A stretch of DNA of 64,000 bases from an uncultured Methanobrevibacter sp. Its GTDB lineage: Archaea > Methanobacteriota > Methanobacteria > Methanobacteriales > Methanobacteriaceae. The stretch covers positions 67,414 through 131,413 of the forward strand of contig NZ_OMWA01000005.1 in NCBI RefSeq assembly GCF_900314615.1, written 5' to 3'. This document shows, in pieces, positions 56,219-64,000 of this stretch. The notes below the pieces were generated by a model. The model made no database searches, was not told the origin of the DNA, and worked only from the letters and a program-made list of their open reading frames with translations. Positions within the stretch are counted from its first letter, which is position 1; each line of letters begins with the position of its first letter. A program made the position numbers and the translations under genes.

Positions 56219-58396
56219 CTATCTGGTGACCTTAACAGTCTTTTTGACTGTATCTTTAAGATAAGTTGCAGAATAAGTTAATTTTTTACCGGCTTTAAGG
56301 TTTTTGACGTTAAAGGTTGCTTTTGCAATTCCTTTGGAGTTTGTTTTAACCTTAAGGGTTTTGCCGTTGAATTTGAATTTAATGACTTTATTTTTAAGTT
56401 TTTTAGCAAGTTTAGCTGTTAAAACTACTTTTTTAGCTGACTTTTTAACTTTAAGAGTGTTTAAGCTCACCATATGTTTTACAGTCAGTTTTTTAGTGGT
56501 TTTTGCTGTGCCGTAGATTGCCTGGAGATTGTATTTTCCAGGTTTCAGGCTATTGACTTTCAATGTTGCAGCACCATTTTTGTCTGTTTTGACTTTAAGG
56601 TTTTTACCGCTAACCTTGAATGTCACATATGTATTTTTAGCAAGTTTTTCATTGATATAGACTTTGACTTTGGCGTTGTTTGTATATATCACGTTAACGT
56701 TAGATATCCTGATTTTGGTATTTAATATGTCAACGAATGCATATAATGTGCAGTTGAATCCGTTTTCACCTATATAGAAAGCGTCAATGTCTGTTTCGCC
56801 TGCTTTGAAGTCTTTAAGTGATAATTTTGCCATTCCATTAACAACAGGCACAGTAACATTTTTATCGCCTGCAGAGAATATTACAGTTGCATTAGCTGAT
56901 TTTGATGTTTTAACAGTCACTACACCATTTTCTCCAACATACATTTCATCCGGAGAGACAATATTCGGATAGATTATGAGAGTATGGTTGAGCTCTTCAA
57001 CTTCAAAATCATCGCCGTCATATTTTGCTAAAAGCAGGCATTTACCCGCAACGAGATTGTCCAGATCTATCACTGCATCGCCGTCAACCACTTTAACGCT
57101 TTTGTAGAGTTTACCGTCAACGTATAATTCGAGATTTCCTTTAGCAGTTTCAGGAAGGCTCAAAGATACAATGGAATCCTCACCATAATATAAGGAAAAT
57201 GGCGCAATTGGCTGATATATCACTGTGAAATTGTATGATTCATTCCAGCTGTGATATTTCCCATCCCCTTTGAAGGCGAAATCCACAGTGTGATTTCCGG
57301 CAGGCATTTTAGATACATCAAGTTCAATCCAGCCTGAATCATCGATTGTAAACTCCTGTGATTTACCGTCAATTGTTATTTCAATCAGGTCTTTGTTAAA
57401 GTCAGGAGGTACGATTATTACAACGTTGCTGCCATCGCCGTAGACGAAATTTCCGTAACCCCATATGTCAACATTATAGTCCACATCGACTGTGACCTTT
57501 TTGGACCTTGTGAATTTGCTTGCATTGTATTGCACTTCCACAATATGCTGGCCGCAGGTTATATCATCAAACATTGAATGGAGAAACTCTCCGTACTTGT
57601 CCAGTTTATCTTTAAACACTAATTTACCGTCTACAAATATGAATACTGTTCCGTCACGGTTGTTTAGGATTTTAGCAGTTATGCAGTCGTCATGGTCGAA
57701 AACCATTTTCTGCGGGATGCTTATCCTCATTTCGACAACTGTGAAATTAAATGTTTTTGTGAATTTTCTGTAGTAGGAATCTCCTGAATATGAAATTGTA
57801 ACATTGTGCATTCCCAATGGCAGTGTGTTAAACTCACTTGCATTTAAAAACAGGAACTGCTCTGCTGTCATGTTTTTTATAAATTTCCCGTCAATGAATA
57901 TCTGCACTTCACCGTTGGCGGATTGCGGGAAATACAGTGCCACACGACCTTCCGGATCATCTTTTAAAATTTCCTCAGCAAATCCCGGTGTTGTAAAGTT
58001 TGAAGCCACATTCATCACTTTCAGAGGACTGTCAAGGATTGTAATGTTGTTGAAAAAGAGACATATATGATATGTAGTGTGATCAGTAATCCTGTTTACA
58101 ACAATCATAGGTTCCGCACTATGAGGTATTGTAATCGGAACGCTCACGGAAGATGTGACGTTTTTGTTGTAAAATTCGACATCGTTTATTGTTGCTCTCA
58201 GGTTTCCTGTGACGTTTTGCGGAATTTCAACATCAATGGAACCCAAATCCTGTCTGTAGACCGTATCATTGAATGATACTTTAATATCATCGGCAATCTG
58301 TTGGTCGCTTTCTGTAATGTTATCTGAAGCGGCCGCTGACGTGATAGAACAAATTGCCAACAAGAGTATAAAAACTAAAATAATCTTTGATTTCAC
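56219..58396 (-). CDS. Secreted Ig-like repeat protein, ~725 aa
   Basis: Signal peptide at residues 1-24 (VKSKIILVFILLLAICSITS, cut near AAASD), then about six Ig-like repeats (YSGDSYYRKF, FKGDGKYHSW, YDGDDFEVEE, YIGENGFNC turns) and a C-terminal pair of lysine-rich domains with KTNSKGIAKATF and YLKDTVKKTVKV. It has no ATGNP anchor or C-terminal membrane segment, so it must be held by other proteins or by its basic domains, or be released. The start is GTG 58396, preceded by GAGGTGATGAT; a GTG at 58411 would lie before this site. It is tandem with a second protein of the same C-terminal type. Confidence 0.85.
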   Translation of the reverse strand: MKSKIILVFILLLAICSITSAAASDNITESDQQIADDIKVSFNDTVYRQDLGSIDVEIPQNVTGNLRATINDVEFYNKNVTSSVSVPITIPHSAEPMIVVNRITDHTTYHICLFFNNITILDSPLKVMNVASNFTTPGFAEEILKDDPEGRVALYFPQSANGEVQIFIDGKFIKNMTAEQFLFLNASEFNTLPLGMHNVTISYSGDSYYRKFTKTFNFTVVEMRISIPQKMVFDHDDCITAKILNNRDGTVFIFVDGKLVFKDKLDKYGEFLHSMFDDITCGQHIVEVQYNASKFTRSKKVTVDVDYNVDIWGYGNFVYGDGSNVVIIVPPDFNKDLIEITIDGKSQEFTIDDSGWIELDVSKMPAGNHTVDFAFKGDGKYHSWNESYNFTVIYQPIAPFSLYYGEDSIVSLSLPETAKGNLELYVDGKLYKSVKVVDGDAVIDLDNLVAGKCLLLAKYDGDDFEVEELNHTLIIYPNIVSPDEMYVGENGVVTVKTSKSANATVIFSAGDKNVTVPVVNGMAKLSLKDFKAGETDIDAFYIGENGFNCTLYAFVDILNTKIRISNVNVIYTNNAKVKVYINEKLAKNTYVTFKVSGKNLKVKTDKNGAATLKVNSLKPGKYNLQAIYGTAKTTKKLTVKHMVSLNTLKVKKSAKKVVLTAKLAKKLKNKVIKFKFNGKTLKVKTNSKGIAKATFNVKNLKAGKKLTYSATYLKDTVKKTVKVTR

Positions 58397-58467
58397 ATCA
58401 TCACCTCTCACATATACATTTGTCGGAGGAGATATATTAAAATTTAAAAAAAGAAGATAGAAAAAAT

Positions 58468-60105
58468 CTATCTTTTTACTTTAACTGTTTTTTTGACTGT
58501 GTCTTTAAGGTAAGTTGCCTGATATGTGACTTTTTTGCCGACTTTAAGCTTTTTAAGAACAGATGATTGAATTGTGATTTTGGCAACACCTTTGGAATTT
58601 GTTTTTGCAGAGTACTTTTTGCCGTTGAACTTGAAGGTTACCTTTTTGTTTTTAAGGTATTTTCCGTTGACTTTAGCCAGATTTGCCTGAAGAATGAGTT
58701 TATTGGCTGAAGTTCTGACTGTTAAAGTTTTTACTGTAACGAGATGTTTTACAGTAAGGGTTTTTGTAACGGATTTTCCAAGTGTTTTAATGGTAACTTT
58801 GTAGGTTCCGGGAGCTTTATATATTTTAAGACTTGCATAACCGTTCTTGTCAGTTGTGCGTTCATATTCATCATCTCTGATTTTAAATACTACGCGAACA
58901 CCTTTGACTGGTTTTCCGTCAACTGTAACTTTGATTTTATATACTCCGCCTGCAGCATATATTGTGTTGAAGTTTTTAGCTGTAATTACGGCATTTGAAG
59001 GGTTTGACGCTTTAAATGTAGCGTAGTACTCATCACCTGATTGTGCCAAAGGAGAGTCGTCATAGACAAATGACCCGTATTTCTCGTCAAATATCTCAAA
59101 GCTAAGTATTTCATATTTTCCTGCTACAAGCCCTCCTGATGAGAGTTTAACATCACCGCAATATTTGATTTCAAATTCCTGATAGTCATCAAGGCCGTAG
59201 CTGAAAAGATACATGAAAAGTGTGCCTTTAGCGTCATCTGGAAGGTCAACTTCAAAGTAATTGTCCCTTGCAATTACAACATTGCTTCTGTGAGTGACTT
59301 TTGGAATCACGTAAAGTTCCACTTCACGTTTGAAAACATTTTCTGTAAGTTCGAATGAGAAACTATGACTTCCCATTTCTAAATTGGAAAATACAATATC
59401 TGCTTTTCCGTCTTTCATCTCGACATAACTCAAATCGCCCTCTGTGATTTCGCCTTCATCATCCTCATACAATGTACGGACTTCTATGGTGTCTGTGATG
59501 TTTCCATGCAGGTCAATGTGATAAATGACATCATCACCTAAAAAAGAGGTTTTTGGAGCTGTAAACTCATAGTTGATGATTTCAATTACCATTCCGCCAT
59601 CATCAACTGTGTAGTCATCTGCTTCATATGAAAATGACAGGTAATGTGAACCCAGGAAGTTTTCAGGGGTGAAATTAAGCTGTGAGAGTCTGACCTCGGC
59701 ATATCCTTTGACTAACGGAAATTCTCCTAAAAAGTCCCCGTCATCATAATCCCCTTCAAAGACATATAATGAACCGTAGGCGTCAGAGGGAAGTGTCAGA
59801 CTTGCAAGTGTGACATCATCGAGATAATAGATGAATTCGGCTTCAGGGTTGGTGTCAATCTGGTATGCGTCTTCATCCCAGTATTCGCCATCATCCCAAT
59901 CATCATCGTCATCGTCTTCAAAATCATCGTTTGAGACACCGTCATCATTGGGGCCACCCTGAGAGTCAGTGTCGTCATAGTTCACATCAAAAGGAAGGCC
60001 GTCTTCCAGTGTTTCGTTTTTCTGTATTTGATCTGATGCGCTTACAGCTCCAAGTGATAATATAATAAGCAGCATCGCCAGTATAAATGCGTATTTAATT
60101 TTCAT
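58468..60105 (-). CDS. Secreted Ig-like protein with Asp-rich segment, 545 aa
   Basis: Signal peptide (MKIKYAFILAMLLIILSLGA, cut near VSASD), then a very acidic stretch (residues about 44-80, FEDDDDDDWDDGEYWDED) that could bind calcium or other cations. Beta-rich Ig-like domains follow. The C-terminal ~180 residues contain GVYKIKVTVDGKPVKGV, KTLTVKHLVTVKTLTV, KTNSKGVAKITI and YLKDTVKKTVKVKR, nearly the same as its neighbour downstream. It has no membrane anchor. The ATG at 60105 follows GAGGGATT. The acid head and basic tail suggest self-association or binding to the cell wall; this is inference. Confidence 0.85.
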   Translation of the reverse strand: MKIKYAFILAMLLIILSLGAVSASDQIQKNETLEDGLPFDVNYDDTDSQGGPNDDGVSNDDFEDDDDDDWDDGEYWDEDAYQIDTNPEAEFIYYLDDVTLASLTLPSDAYGSLYVFEGDYDDGDFLGEFPLVKGYAEVRLSQLNFTPENFLGSHYLSFSYEADDYTVDDGGMVIEIINYEFTAPKTSFLGDDVIYHIDLHGNITDTIEVRTLYEDDEGEITEGDLSYVEMKDGKADIVFSNLEMGSHSFSFELTENVFKREVELYVIPKVTHRSNVVIARDNYFEVDLPDDAKGTLFMYLFSYGLDDYQEFEIKYCGDVKLSSGGLVAGKYEILSFEIFDEKYGSFVYDDSPLAQSGDEYYATFKASNPSNAVITAKNFNTIYAAGGVYKIKVTVDGKPVKGVRVVFKIRDDEYERTTDKNGYASLKIYKAPGTYKVTIKTLGKSVTKTLTVKHLVTVKTLTVRTSANKLILQANLAKVNGKYLKNKKVTFKFNGKKYSAKTNSKGVAKITIQSSVLKKLKVGKKVTYQATYLKDTVKKTVKVKR

Positions 60106-60328
60106 CGAAATCCCTCTTTATTATATATTATATATTTCTTGAATGCATTATAAATACTATTAATGTTTTGAAAAAAACATGACTGAAATGTAATTTTTCT
60201 ATGCATTTGTTGACAAAGCAATACTGGTATGTTAAATTGATGCTACTTTACTTTAATCTGTTTAGATGAATATATTTCACAATTAAATTCATTTAACTGA
60301 AGATTTTTTAGAAAAAATTAGACATGCA

Positions 60329-60340
60329 TTTCAAGTGTAA
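60329..60340 (-). other. ORB-like box in the non-coding region
   Basis: The minus strand reads TTACACTTGAAA followed by TGCATGTCTAA. The box at 49,177 is followed by TGCACGTCTAA, so the match extends over 22 of 23 bases, far more than the 12-base core, and in the opposite orientation. Confidence 0.55.
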
Positions 60341-60461
60341 AATCTTAAAATTGAGATTTTAGAGAAAATAACGGCAAAATGCTAAATTTTAACAGAAATT
60401 GGGCAGTCTGAAATACATATCCTGCACGGTCATTTAAACTCTCAGCATGGCAAAAATATGG

Positions 60462-61263
60462 ATTTACTCGCGGGAAATTTCTATACAGTAACTTGCAGAA
60501 AATGTTTAGAAATGATAATTTATCATTAAAATTATCCCTTTTAAGGTGATGAGCTTGAATTTGATTTGAAATTTGAAATGGAGAAATTTCGAAAAATGCA
60601 GTTAGTATGATGTGTATAACTCAAATGTCATGCATGATCACTTCACAATTCATCGTTTTCACACACCTCACAGATGAGAAAAAAATTGATGAAAATTACA
60701 ATTTTTGCCCATACCACTTAAAAGTTCAATGTGAAAAAGAGCCTTACCTAAAATCTTTGAAAGTTCTCTAAAAATGACCAAAAAATTAAAAATCCCCCAG
60801 ATATTGCTTTACTCTCAAAAAATTTTCATACAGTAACAGAGCGTGAATACGTTAAAGTCAATATCAAGTTTTAGATAGCTTTCATTAATCTATACCTAAA
60901 TTGTCAAACCTGCATTTAACATTTCCACTGCTCATAATGATTATTGAGCATTAGTATATAAAGGTCCCCTGAAGAGCATCTGAGCGAATCATCTGAAATT
61001 TTTTTCAAAAATCATATAAATACCTGCAAAATTATGAAGTCAGAGCAGATTAATTTATCAGCTCACACACAACATGAATCATTGTGAAATGTCAAATTCA
61101 AAACCCTGATTGCATCATCCAACACATACTTCTGCCCGCATTACTCCACTGTCAAACAGGCATTGTGTAAAATCACAGCCATAAAACCGGCAGGTTAACA
61201 TGGAAAGTTAAAAAAATTGGGCAAAAATACTGATTTACTCTCAGAATTTCTTCATACAGTAAA
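60462..61263. repeat. Three dyad repeats with constant 28-bp span
   Basis: TTACT and its complement AGTAA flank an 18-base centre at 60,464-60,491, 60,809-60,836 and 61,235-61,262. The centres share CTC-C, an A/T-rich core and ATAC just before AGTAA. Two of them are also preceded by GGCAAAAATA(T/C). Conserved arms at fixed spacing point to a dimeric DNA-binding protein. Confidence 0.6.
60929..60962 (+). promoter_or_regulatory. Palindrome next to a strong TATA box in non-coding DNA
   Basis: TGCTCA..TGAGCA arms form a palindrome (60,929-60,950) and are followed at once by TTAGTATATAAAGG, a near-ideal archaeal TATA box. Transcription would start near 60,985 on the plus strand, where no protein gene begins (the first ATG frame has only 17 codons), so an untranslated RNA is possible. 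Confidence 0.4.
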
Positions 61264-61621
61264 CGGCAAAAAGGCCTCAAAAAGGCAATTACTTCAAATA
61301 TTTCACCTGGTCCTGCATGAAAATTTATGATGTTAAATTTTTTTGAAAAATCACTGCCGGCATTATGATTTTGAAAATCTGTAAAAATTTGACTTTAACA
61401 TCCGGGTTTTTTCGAATGAAATTTAAATATTAATAGTAGTTGATATATATCCTCGATTAAATCTTGTAAAATAAACATTGAATGTTGTCGTTAAAGTGAA
61501 AAGCGTTCCATAATATTAAAGGTGTTAGGACTACTTTTAATTTAATCGAACCTTTATAAAATTATTATGATACTTCAAAATGAGCAGAATTTTTAAAAAA
61601 ATAGAAAAAAGAAAATAGGGC

Positions 61622-62041
61622 TTATTTGCCGATATTTTCCGCAGTCAGGTTGTTAATCTTGTTGAATTCTTCCAGATATTTAATGCACTCAGGAATTTTG
61701 GAAGAATCAGTACCTTTGTATTTGCATTTGACAAGCTGATGGTTTTTACCGATTTTGATAAGTTCCATTGCTCCCACTTCATCATGAAATGAATCGGTGA
61801 AATGGGCAAACTTGCCTTTAATTGTGACGTTAGAGAAACTGTCGCTTTTAAGTGGAGAAAAACTGAATTCCTTGTCATACTTTTCAATGGTGATTGAAAA
61901 GTCGTCTTTGTCCATTGACTCAGCAATACCGTCATCAAAGCCGTTCGGAGCTTTAAAGTCTGAAATTTCAACTGCTGAAGCAACAGCAATTGTGAAAAGC
62001 AGAAGCACTGCGCAAATGCAAAAAATTTTTGAAATCTTCAT
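61622..62041 (-). CDS. Small secreted protein, ~139 aa
   Basis: From ATG 62041 the product has a signal peptide (MKISKIFCICAVLLLFTIAV, cut near ASA). The mature part is about 115 residues, mixed charge (DDFSITIEKYDKEFSFSPLK; GAMELIKIGKNHQLVKCKYKG). An ATG at 62065 adds eight residues; I prefer 62041 because a TATA-like TTATAATTTATAAT lies about 25-35 bases upstream and no ribosome site is present for either, which suggests a leaderless mRNA. The family is not recognised. It is divergent from two CPBP protease genes. Confidence 0.65.
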   Translation of the reverse strand: MKISKIFCICAVLLLFTIAVASAVEISDFKAPNGFDDGIAESMDKDDFSITIEKYDKEFSFSPLKSDSFSNVTIKGKFAHFTDSFHDEVGAMELIKIGKNHQLVKCKYKGTDSSKIPECIKYLEEFNKINNLTAENIGK

Positions 62042-62092
62042 ATTGATATTTTGAACATAGCCCATTATAAATTATAACTTCTAAGAGGTATA

Positions 62093-62104
62093 TTTCAAGT
62101 GTAA
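62093..62104 (-). other. ORB-like box in the divergent promoter region
   Basis: The minus strand reads AAAGTTACACTTGAAATATA followed by CCTCT, identical over about 24 bases to the box at 49,231, and AGTTATAA follows, another word of that array. It lies between the small secreted protein gene and the first CPBP gene, where it might equally act as an operator. Confidence 0.5.
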
Positions 62105-62167
62105 CTTTAACTTGAACAAATATCTTTAATATTTGAAAAAATAAATACAATTTATAGAGGTGAATAA

Positions 62168-63019
62168 ATGGGAGAAAATAAGGTTCAAGATTATATAACA
62201 ATTGGAAGAACATTTGAGAACTATAAATGGTATAAGCCCCTGCTTACCATCATAGTTACTATAATAATTTACTTAATACTGAACACAGTAGTGACAGCGA
62301 TTTTTGCAGGAATTTACGGTGACGCATTCATTACAAATATGAGTGCCACCTATGAGGCAATGAATATGGCTGATGCAACAACTATCTACGGATTTTTAGT
62401 CCTCATCCTCTTTATTCCGTCAATATACATTGCATCAAAGATCGTAAAGGACAGACCATTTTCATCATACGCTTCAAGCCGTGGAGGATGGGACTGGAAA
62501 CTTTACTTAAAATGCCTTGCAATCCCTATTGCAATATATGTCGTTATGACACTGATTTCTATTGCAATTCAGGGCCAGTCACACGGCGTAAACAGGCTGA
62601 CTCCATTGGTAATTGTCGTATTTATAGTGCTTATCTGTGCACAGAGCATTTCTGAGGAATTTCTATTTCGCGGAATCATCATGCAGACAATCGGATCATG
62701 GGTTAACATACCGGTAGTCGCCATAATTATCCCGAGCGCATTATTTGCAGCACTTCACCCTTACAACATCATAGGAGTTGTTACAACATTTATTGTAGGA
62801 GTGATGTTCGCTGTAGTCGCATGGAAAACAAACGGTCTTGAAGCAGGCTCTGCAATTCACAGCATCAACAATATAACTTCATTCATGCTCGGATTTTCAG
62901 GAATTCAGCAGATTGCAACAAATGCCACCCCTGTCGATGCAGTAATAAATTTAGCGTCCCCGATGATTTCCATAATAGTTATAATCTATTTAGGTAAAAA
63001 ATACGAGTGGTTTGAATGA
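62168..63019 (+). CDS. CPBP family intramembrane metalloprotease
   Basis: 283 residues, about eight membrane helices. The glutamyl protease signature is complete: EEFLFRG (163-169, the paired Glu and Arg), FAALHPYN with His197, and HSINN near 237. Relatives (Rce1, bacteriocin-immunity CPBP proteins) cleave or handle prenylated or secreted peptides in the membrane. The start follows GAGGTGAA. The short N-terminal tail VQDYITIGRTFENYKW is shared with the next gene. Stop and next start overlap (ATGA), so the two are translated together. The substrate is unknown; the divergent secreted protein is a possible one by location only. Confidence 0.85.
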   Translation: MGENKVQDYITIGRTFENYKWYKPLLTIIVTIIIYLILNTVVTAIFAGIYGDAFITNMSATYEAMNMADATTIYGFLVLILFIPSIYIASKIVKDRPFSSYASSRGGWDWKLYLKCLAIPIAIYVVMTLISIAIQGQSHGVNRLTPLVIVVFIVLICAQSISEEFLFRGIIMQTIGSWVNIPVVAIIIPSALFAALHPYNIIGVVTTFIVGVMFAVVAWKTNGLEAGSAIHSINNITSFMLGFSGIQQIATNATPVDAVINLASPMISIIVIIYLGKKYEWFE

Positions 63020-63873
63020 GTGAAACTAACATTAAAGACTACATTACAATCGGACGAGAATTTGAAAACTACAAATGGCATAAACCGTTAGTGACCATTA
63101 TTTTAAGCGCAGTAATCTTTTTTATACTGACATTTGTCCTTGGAGCAATATTCCAGCTGGCATTTGGAGACATATCTGCAGGACTGTCAGACAGCTATGA
63201 ATCACTTAACACGCTTGGTCCTGCAAGTCTTTTTTCATATCTGATACTTGTCATAACCATTCCTGCAATTTATCTTGCATCAAAGATTGTTAAAGACAGG
63301 CCGTTTTCATCCTATGCGTCTTCACTTGGAGGATGGAGATGGAAACTTTACTTCAAATGCATGGCAGTTCCTCTCGTGATTTATGTGATTTTTAACATCG
63401 CATCATCACTCACAGACGGTTCGGCCATTAATATTCAGCAGATATCCCCTTTAATGTTTATCGCATTTGCAATAACCATTCCTCTTCAGTGCATCGCTGA
63501 GGAGTACCTGTTTCGTGGCCTCATCATGCAGAGCTTCGGATCATGGTTCAACATTCCAATTCTTGCGATAATCATACAGGCCCTTGCATTCGGAGCGACA
63601 CACTCATACAACAGTATCGGAGTCGTTACCATAATCCTTGGAGGAGTGGTTTACGGACTGCTTGCCTGGAAAACAAACGGTATTGAAGCAAGTTCCGCAC
63701 TGCATACCATAAACAACCTTACAGTATTCATTACAATTTATTTTGGTCTTGCAAGGACTTCAACAAATGTTGATATCTGGGCAGCACTCTTTGCATTTGC
63801 AATTGATTTAATCTGTTTAGGCCTGACCTATTATGTGGGCAGCAGATACAACTGGTTTGAAAGCGAAGCTTAA
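63016..63873 (+). CDS. CPBP family intramembrane metalloprotease (paralogue)
   Basis: 285 residues with the same plan as its neighbour: IKDYITIGREFENYKWHKPL at the start, KIVKDRPFSSYASSLGGW, EEYLFRG and FGATHSYNSIG, then HTINN. All catalytic residues are kept, so both copies should be active. Arose by tandem duplication; divergence in the soluble loops suggests different substrates. It starts within the upstream stop codon and ends 127 bases before the window edge. Confidence 0.85.
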   Translation: MSETNIKDYITIGREFENYKWHKPLVTIILSAVIFFILTFVLGAIFQLAFGDISAGLSDSYESLNTLGPASLFSYLILVITIPAIYLASKIVKDRPFSSYASSLGGWRWKLYFKCMAVPLVIYVIFNIASSLTDGSAINIQQISPLMFIAFAITIPLQCIAEEYLFRGLIMQSFGSWFNIPILAIIIQALAFGATHSYNSIGVVTIILGGVVYGLLAWKTNGIEASSALHTINNLTVFITIYFGLARTSTNVDIWAALFAFAIDLICLGLTYYVGSRYNWFESEA

Positions 63874-63911
63874 TCGCTTTAAACCTCACCATCACTTATT
63901 TTTTAACATTG

Positions 63912-63955
63912 TTGTGCAAGAATTCTCCGGCTTCTTTAAGCCGGAGATGAATTGC
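63912..63955. mobile_element. Hairpin resembling an IS200/IS605 end
   Basis: TCTCCGGCTT and AAGCCGGAGA form a perfect ten-base stem around CTTT, enclosed by a second stem GTGCAA/TTGCAC. The GAAT-TCTCCGG...CCGGAGATGAATTG style resembles the right-end hairpin that follows tnpB in IS200/IS605 elements. No tnpB lies upstream; an element could begin beyond the window in the opposite orientation. A strong terminator of the CPBP genes is the alternative. Confidence 0.4.
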
Positions 63956-64000
63956 ACTTTTAAGGTGTAGGAGTTGAATTTTTTTGTAATAACAGGGTAT

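Larger units (their letters stand above)
60106..61621. other. 1.5-kb non-coding region with ordered motifs
   Basis: No reading frame of useful length with a start and ribosome site is found on either strand. Yet the sequence is less AT-homopolymeric than other spacers here and contains repeated words: three spaced dyads, GGGCAAAAAT copies (61,218; inverted near 60,705; GGCAAAAATAT at 60,449), one ORB-like box (60,329) and a palindrome followed by a good TATA box (60,929-60,962). It could hold an origin of replication, a long non-coding RNA or a large control region. Confidence 0.6.

Noticed and set aside
61036..61089. Plus-strand ATG frame after the strong TATA box
   Set aside because: Only 17 codons, no ribosome site and no sensible composition; a protein product is unlikely.

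Overview
The window looks like chromosomal DNA of a gut-type Methanobrevibacter, a hydrogenotrophic methanogenic archaeon. The evidence is the very low GC content, archaeal-type genes (ribosomal protein S3Ae, Orc1/Cdc6, RtcB with archease, the tetrahydromethanopterin enzyme MptE, archaeal dUTPase, an MTA/MTI phosphorylase), strong GGAGG/GGTGA ribosome binding sites, archaeal TATA elements, and very large secreted adhesin-like proteins like those of gut Methanobrevibacter. The genus is inferred from gene content only.

Layout. (1) 1-32,884: three giant adhesin-like genes, all on the minus strand. The first is cut by the window edge (about 1,590 codons seen); the others encode 5,313 and 3,473 residues. 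Each has a signal peptide and a long right-handed beta-helix. The two complete ones continue into Ig-like repeats (about 32 and about 7, the latter with a DUF11 domain) and end in the same type of membrane anchor, ATGNP + hydrophobic segment + Arg/Lys tail. They share blocks of modules in a mosaic pattern. (2) 33,353-44,439: mostly minus-strand housekeeping genes: rps3ae; a close-packed run rtcB > MTA/MTI phosphorylase > iron-sulfur flavoprotein > NifX-like protein > class II amidotransferase > glutamate-cysteine ligase; a pair of paralogous unknown proteins; DUF4064; archease; orc1/cdc6; mptE. (3) 44,659-53,852: a PD-(D/E)XK-like protein with a coiled-coil partner, a 38-residue membrane protein, two YczE-type membrane proteins, a class V aminotransferase, an intergenic array resembling replication-origin recognition boxes, a GerW + DUF2953 pair, an IlvB-like ThDP enzyme, dUTPase, a 4-OT tautomerase and an unknown two-repeat protein. 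(4) 53,853-55,655: a debris zone with gene fragments, two copies of a ~176-bp structured element, a 92-bp inverted-repeat element and a 58-codon gene with a TTG start. (5) 55,656-64,000: an orphan SocA/Panacea antitoxin-like gene, two smaller secreted Ig-like proteins, a 1.5-kb non-coding region with three dyads of identical spacing, a small secreted protein, two CPBP intramembrane proteases and a hairpin resembling an IS200/IS605 end.

How it fits together. The surface genes would build the cell's adhesion coat. The rtcB-to-gshA run links RNA ligation, methylthioadenosine salvage and a possible gamma-glutamyl thiol. Orc1/Cdc6 together with the origin-box-like repeats at 49.1-49.3, 60.3 and 62.1 kb suggests that a replication origin lies in or near this window. 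The points most worth checking are the candidate origin sequences, the GshA + amidotransferase pair in a strict anaerobe, and the unexplained 1.5-kb non-coding region.
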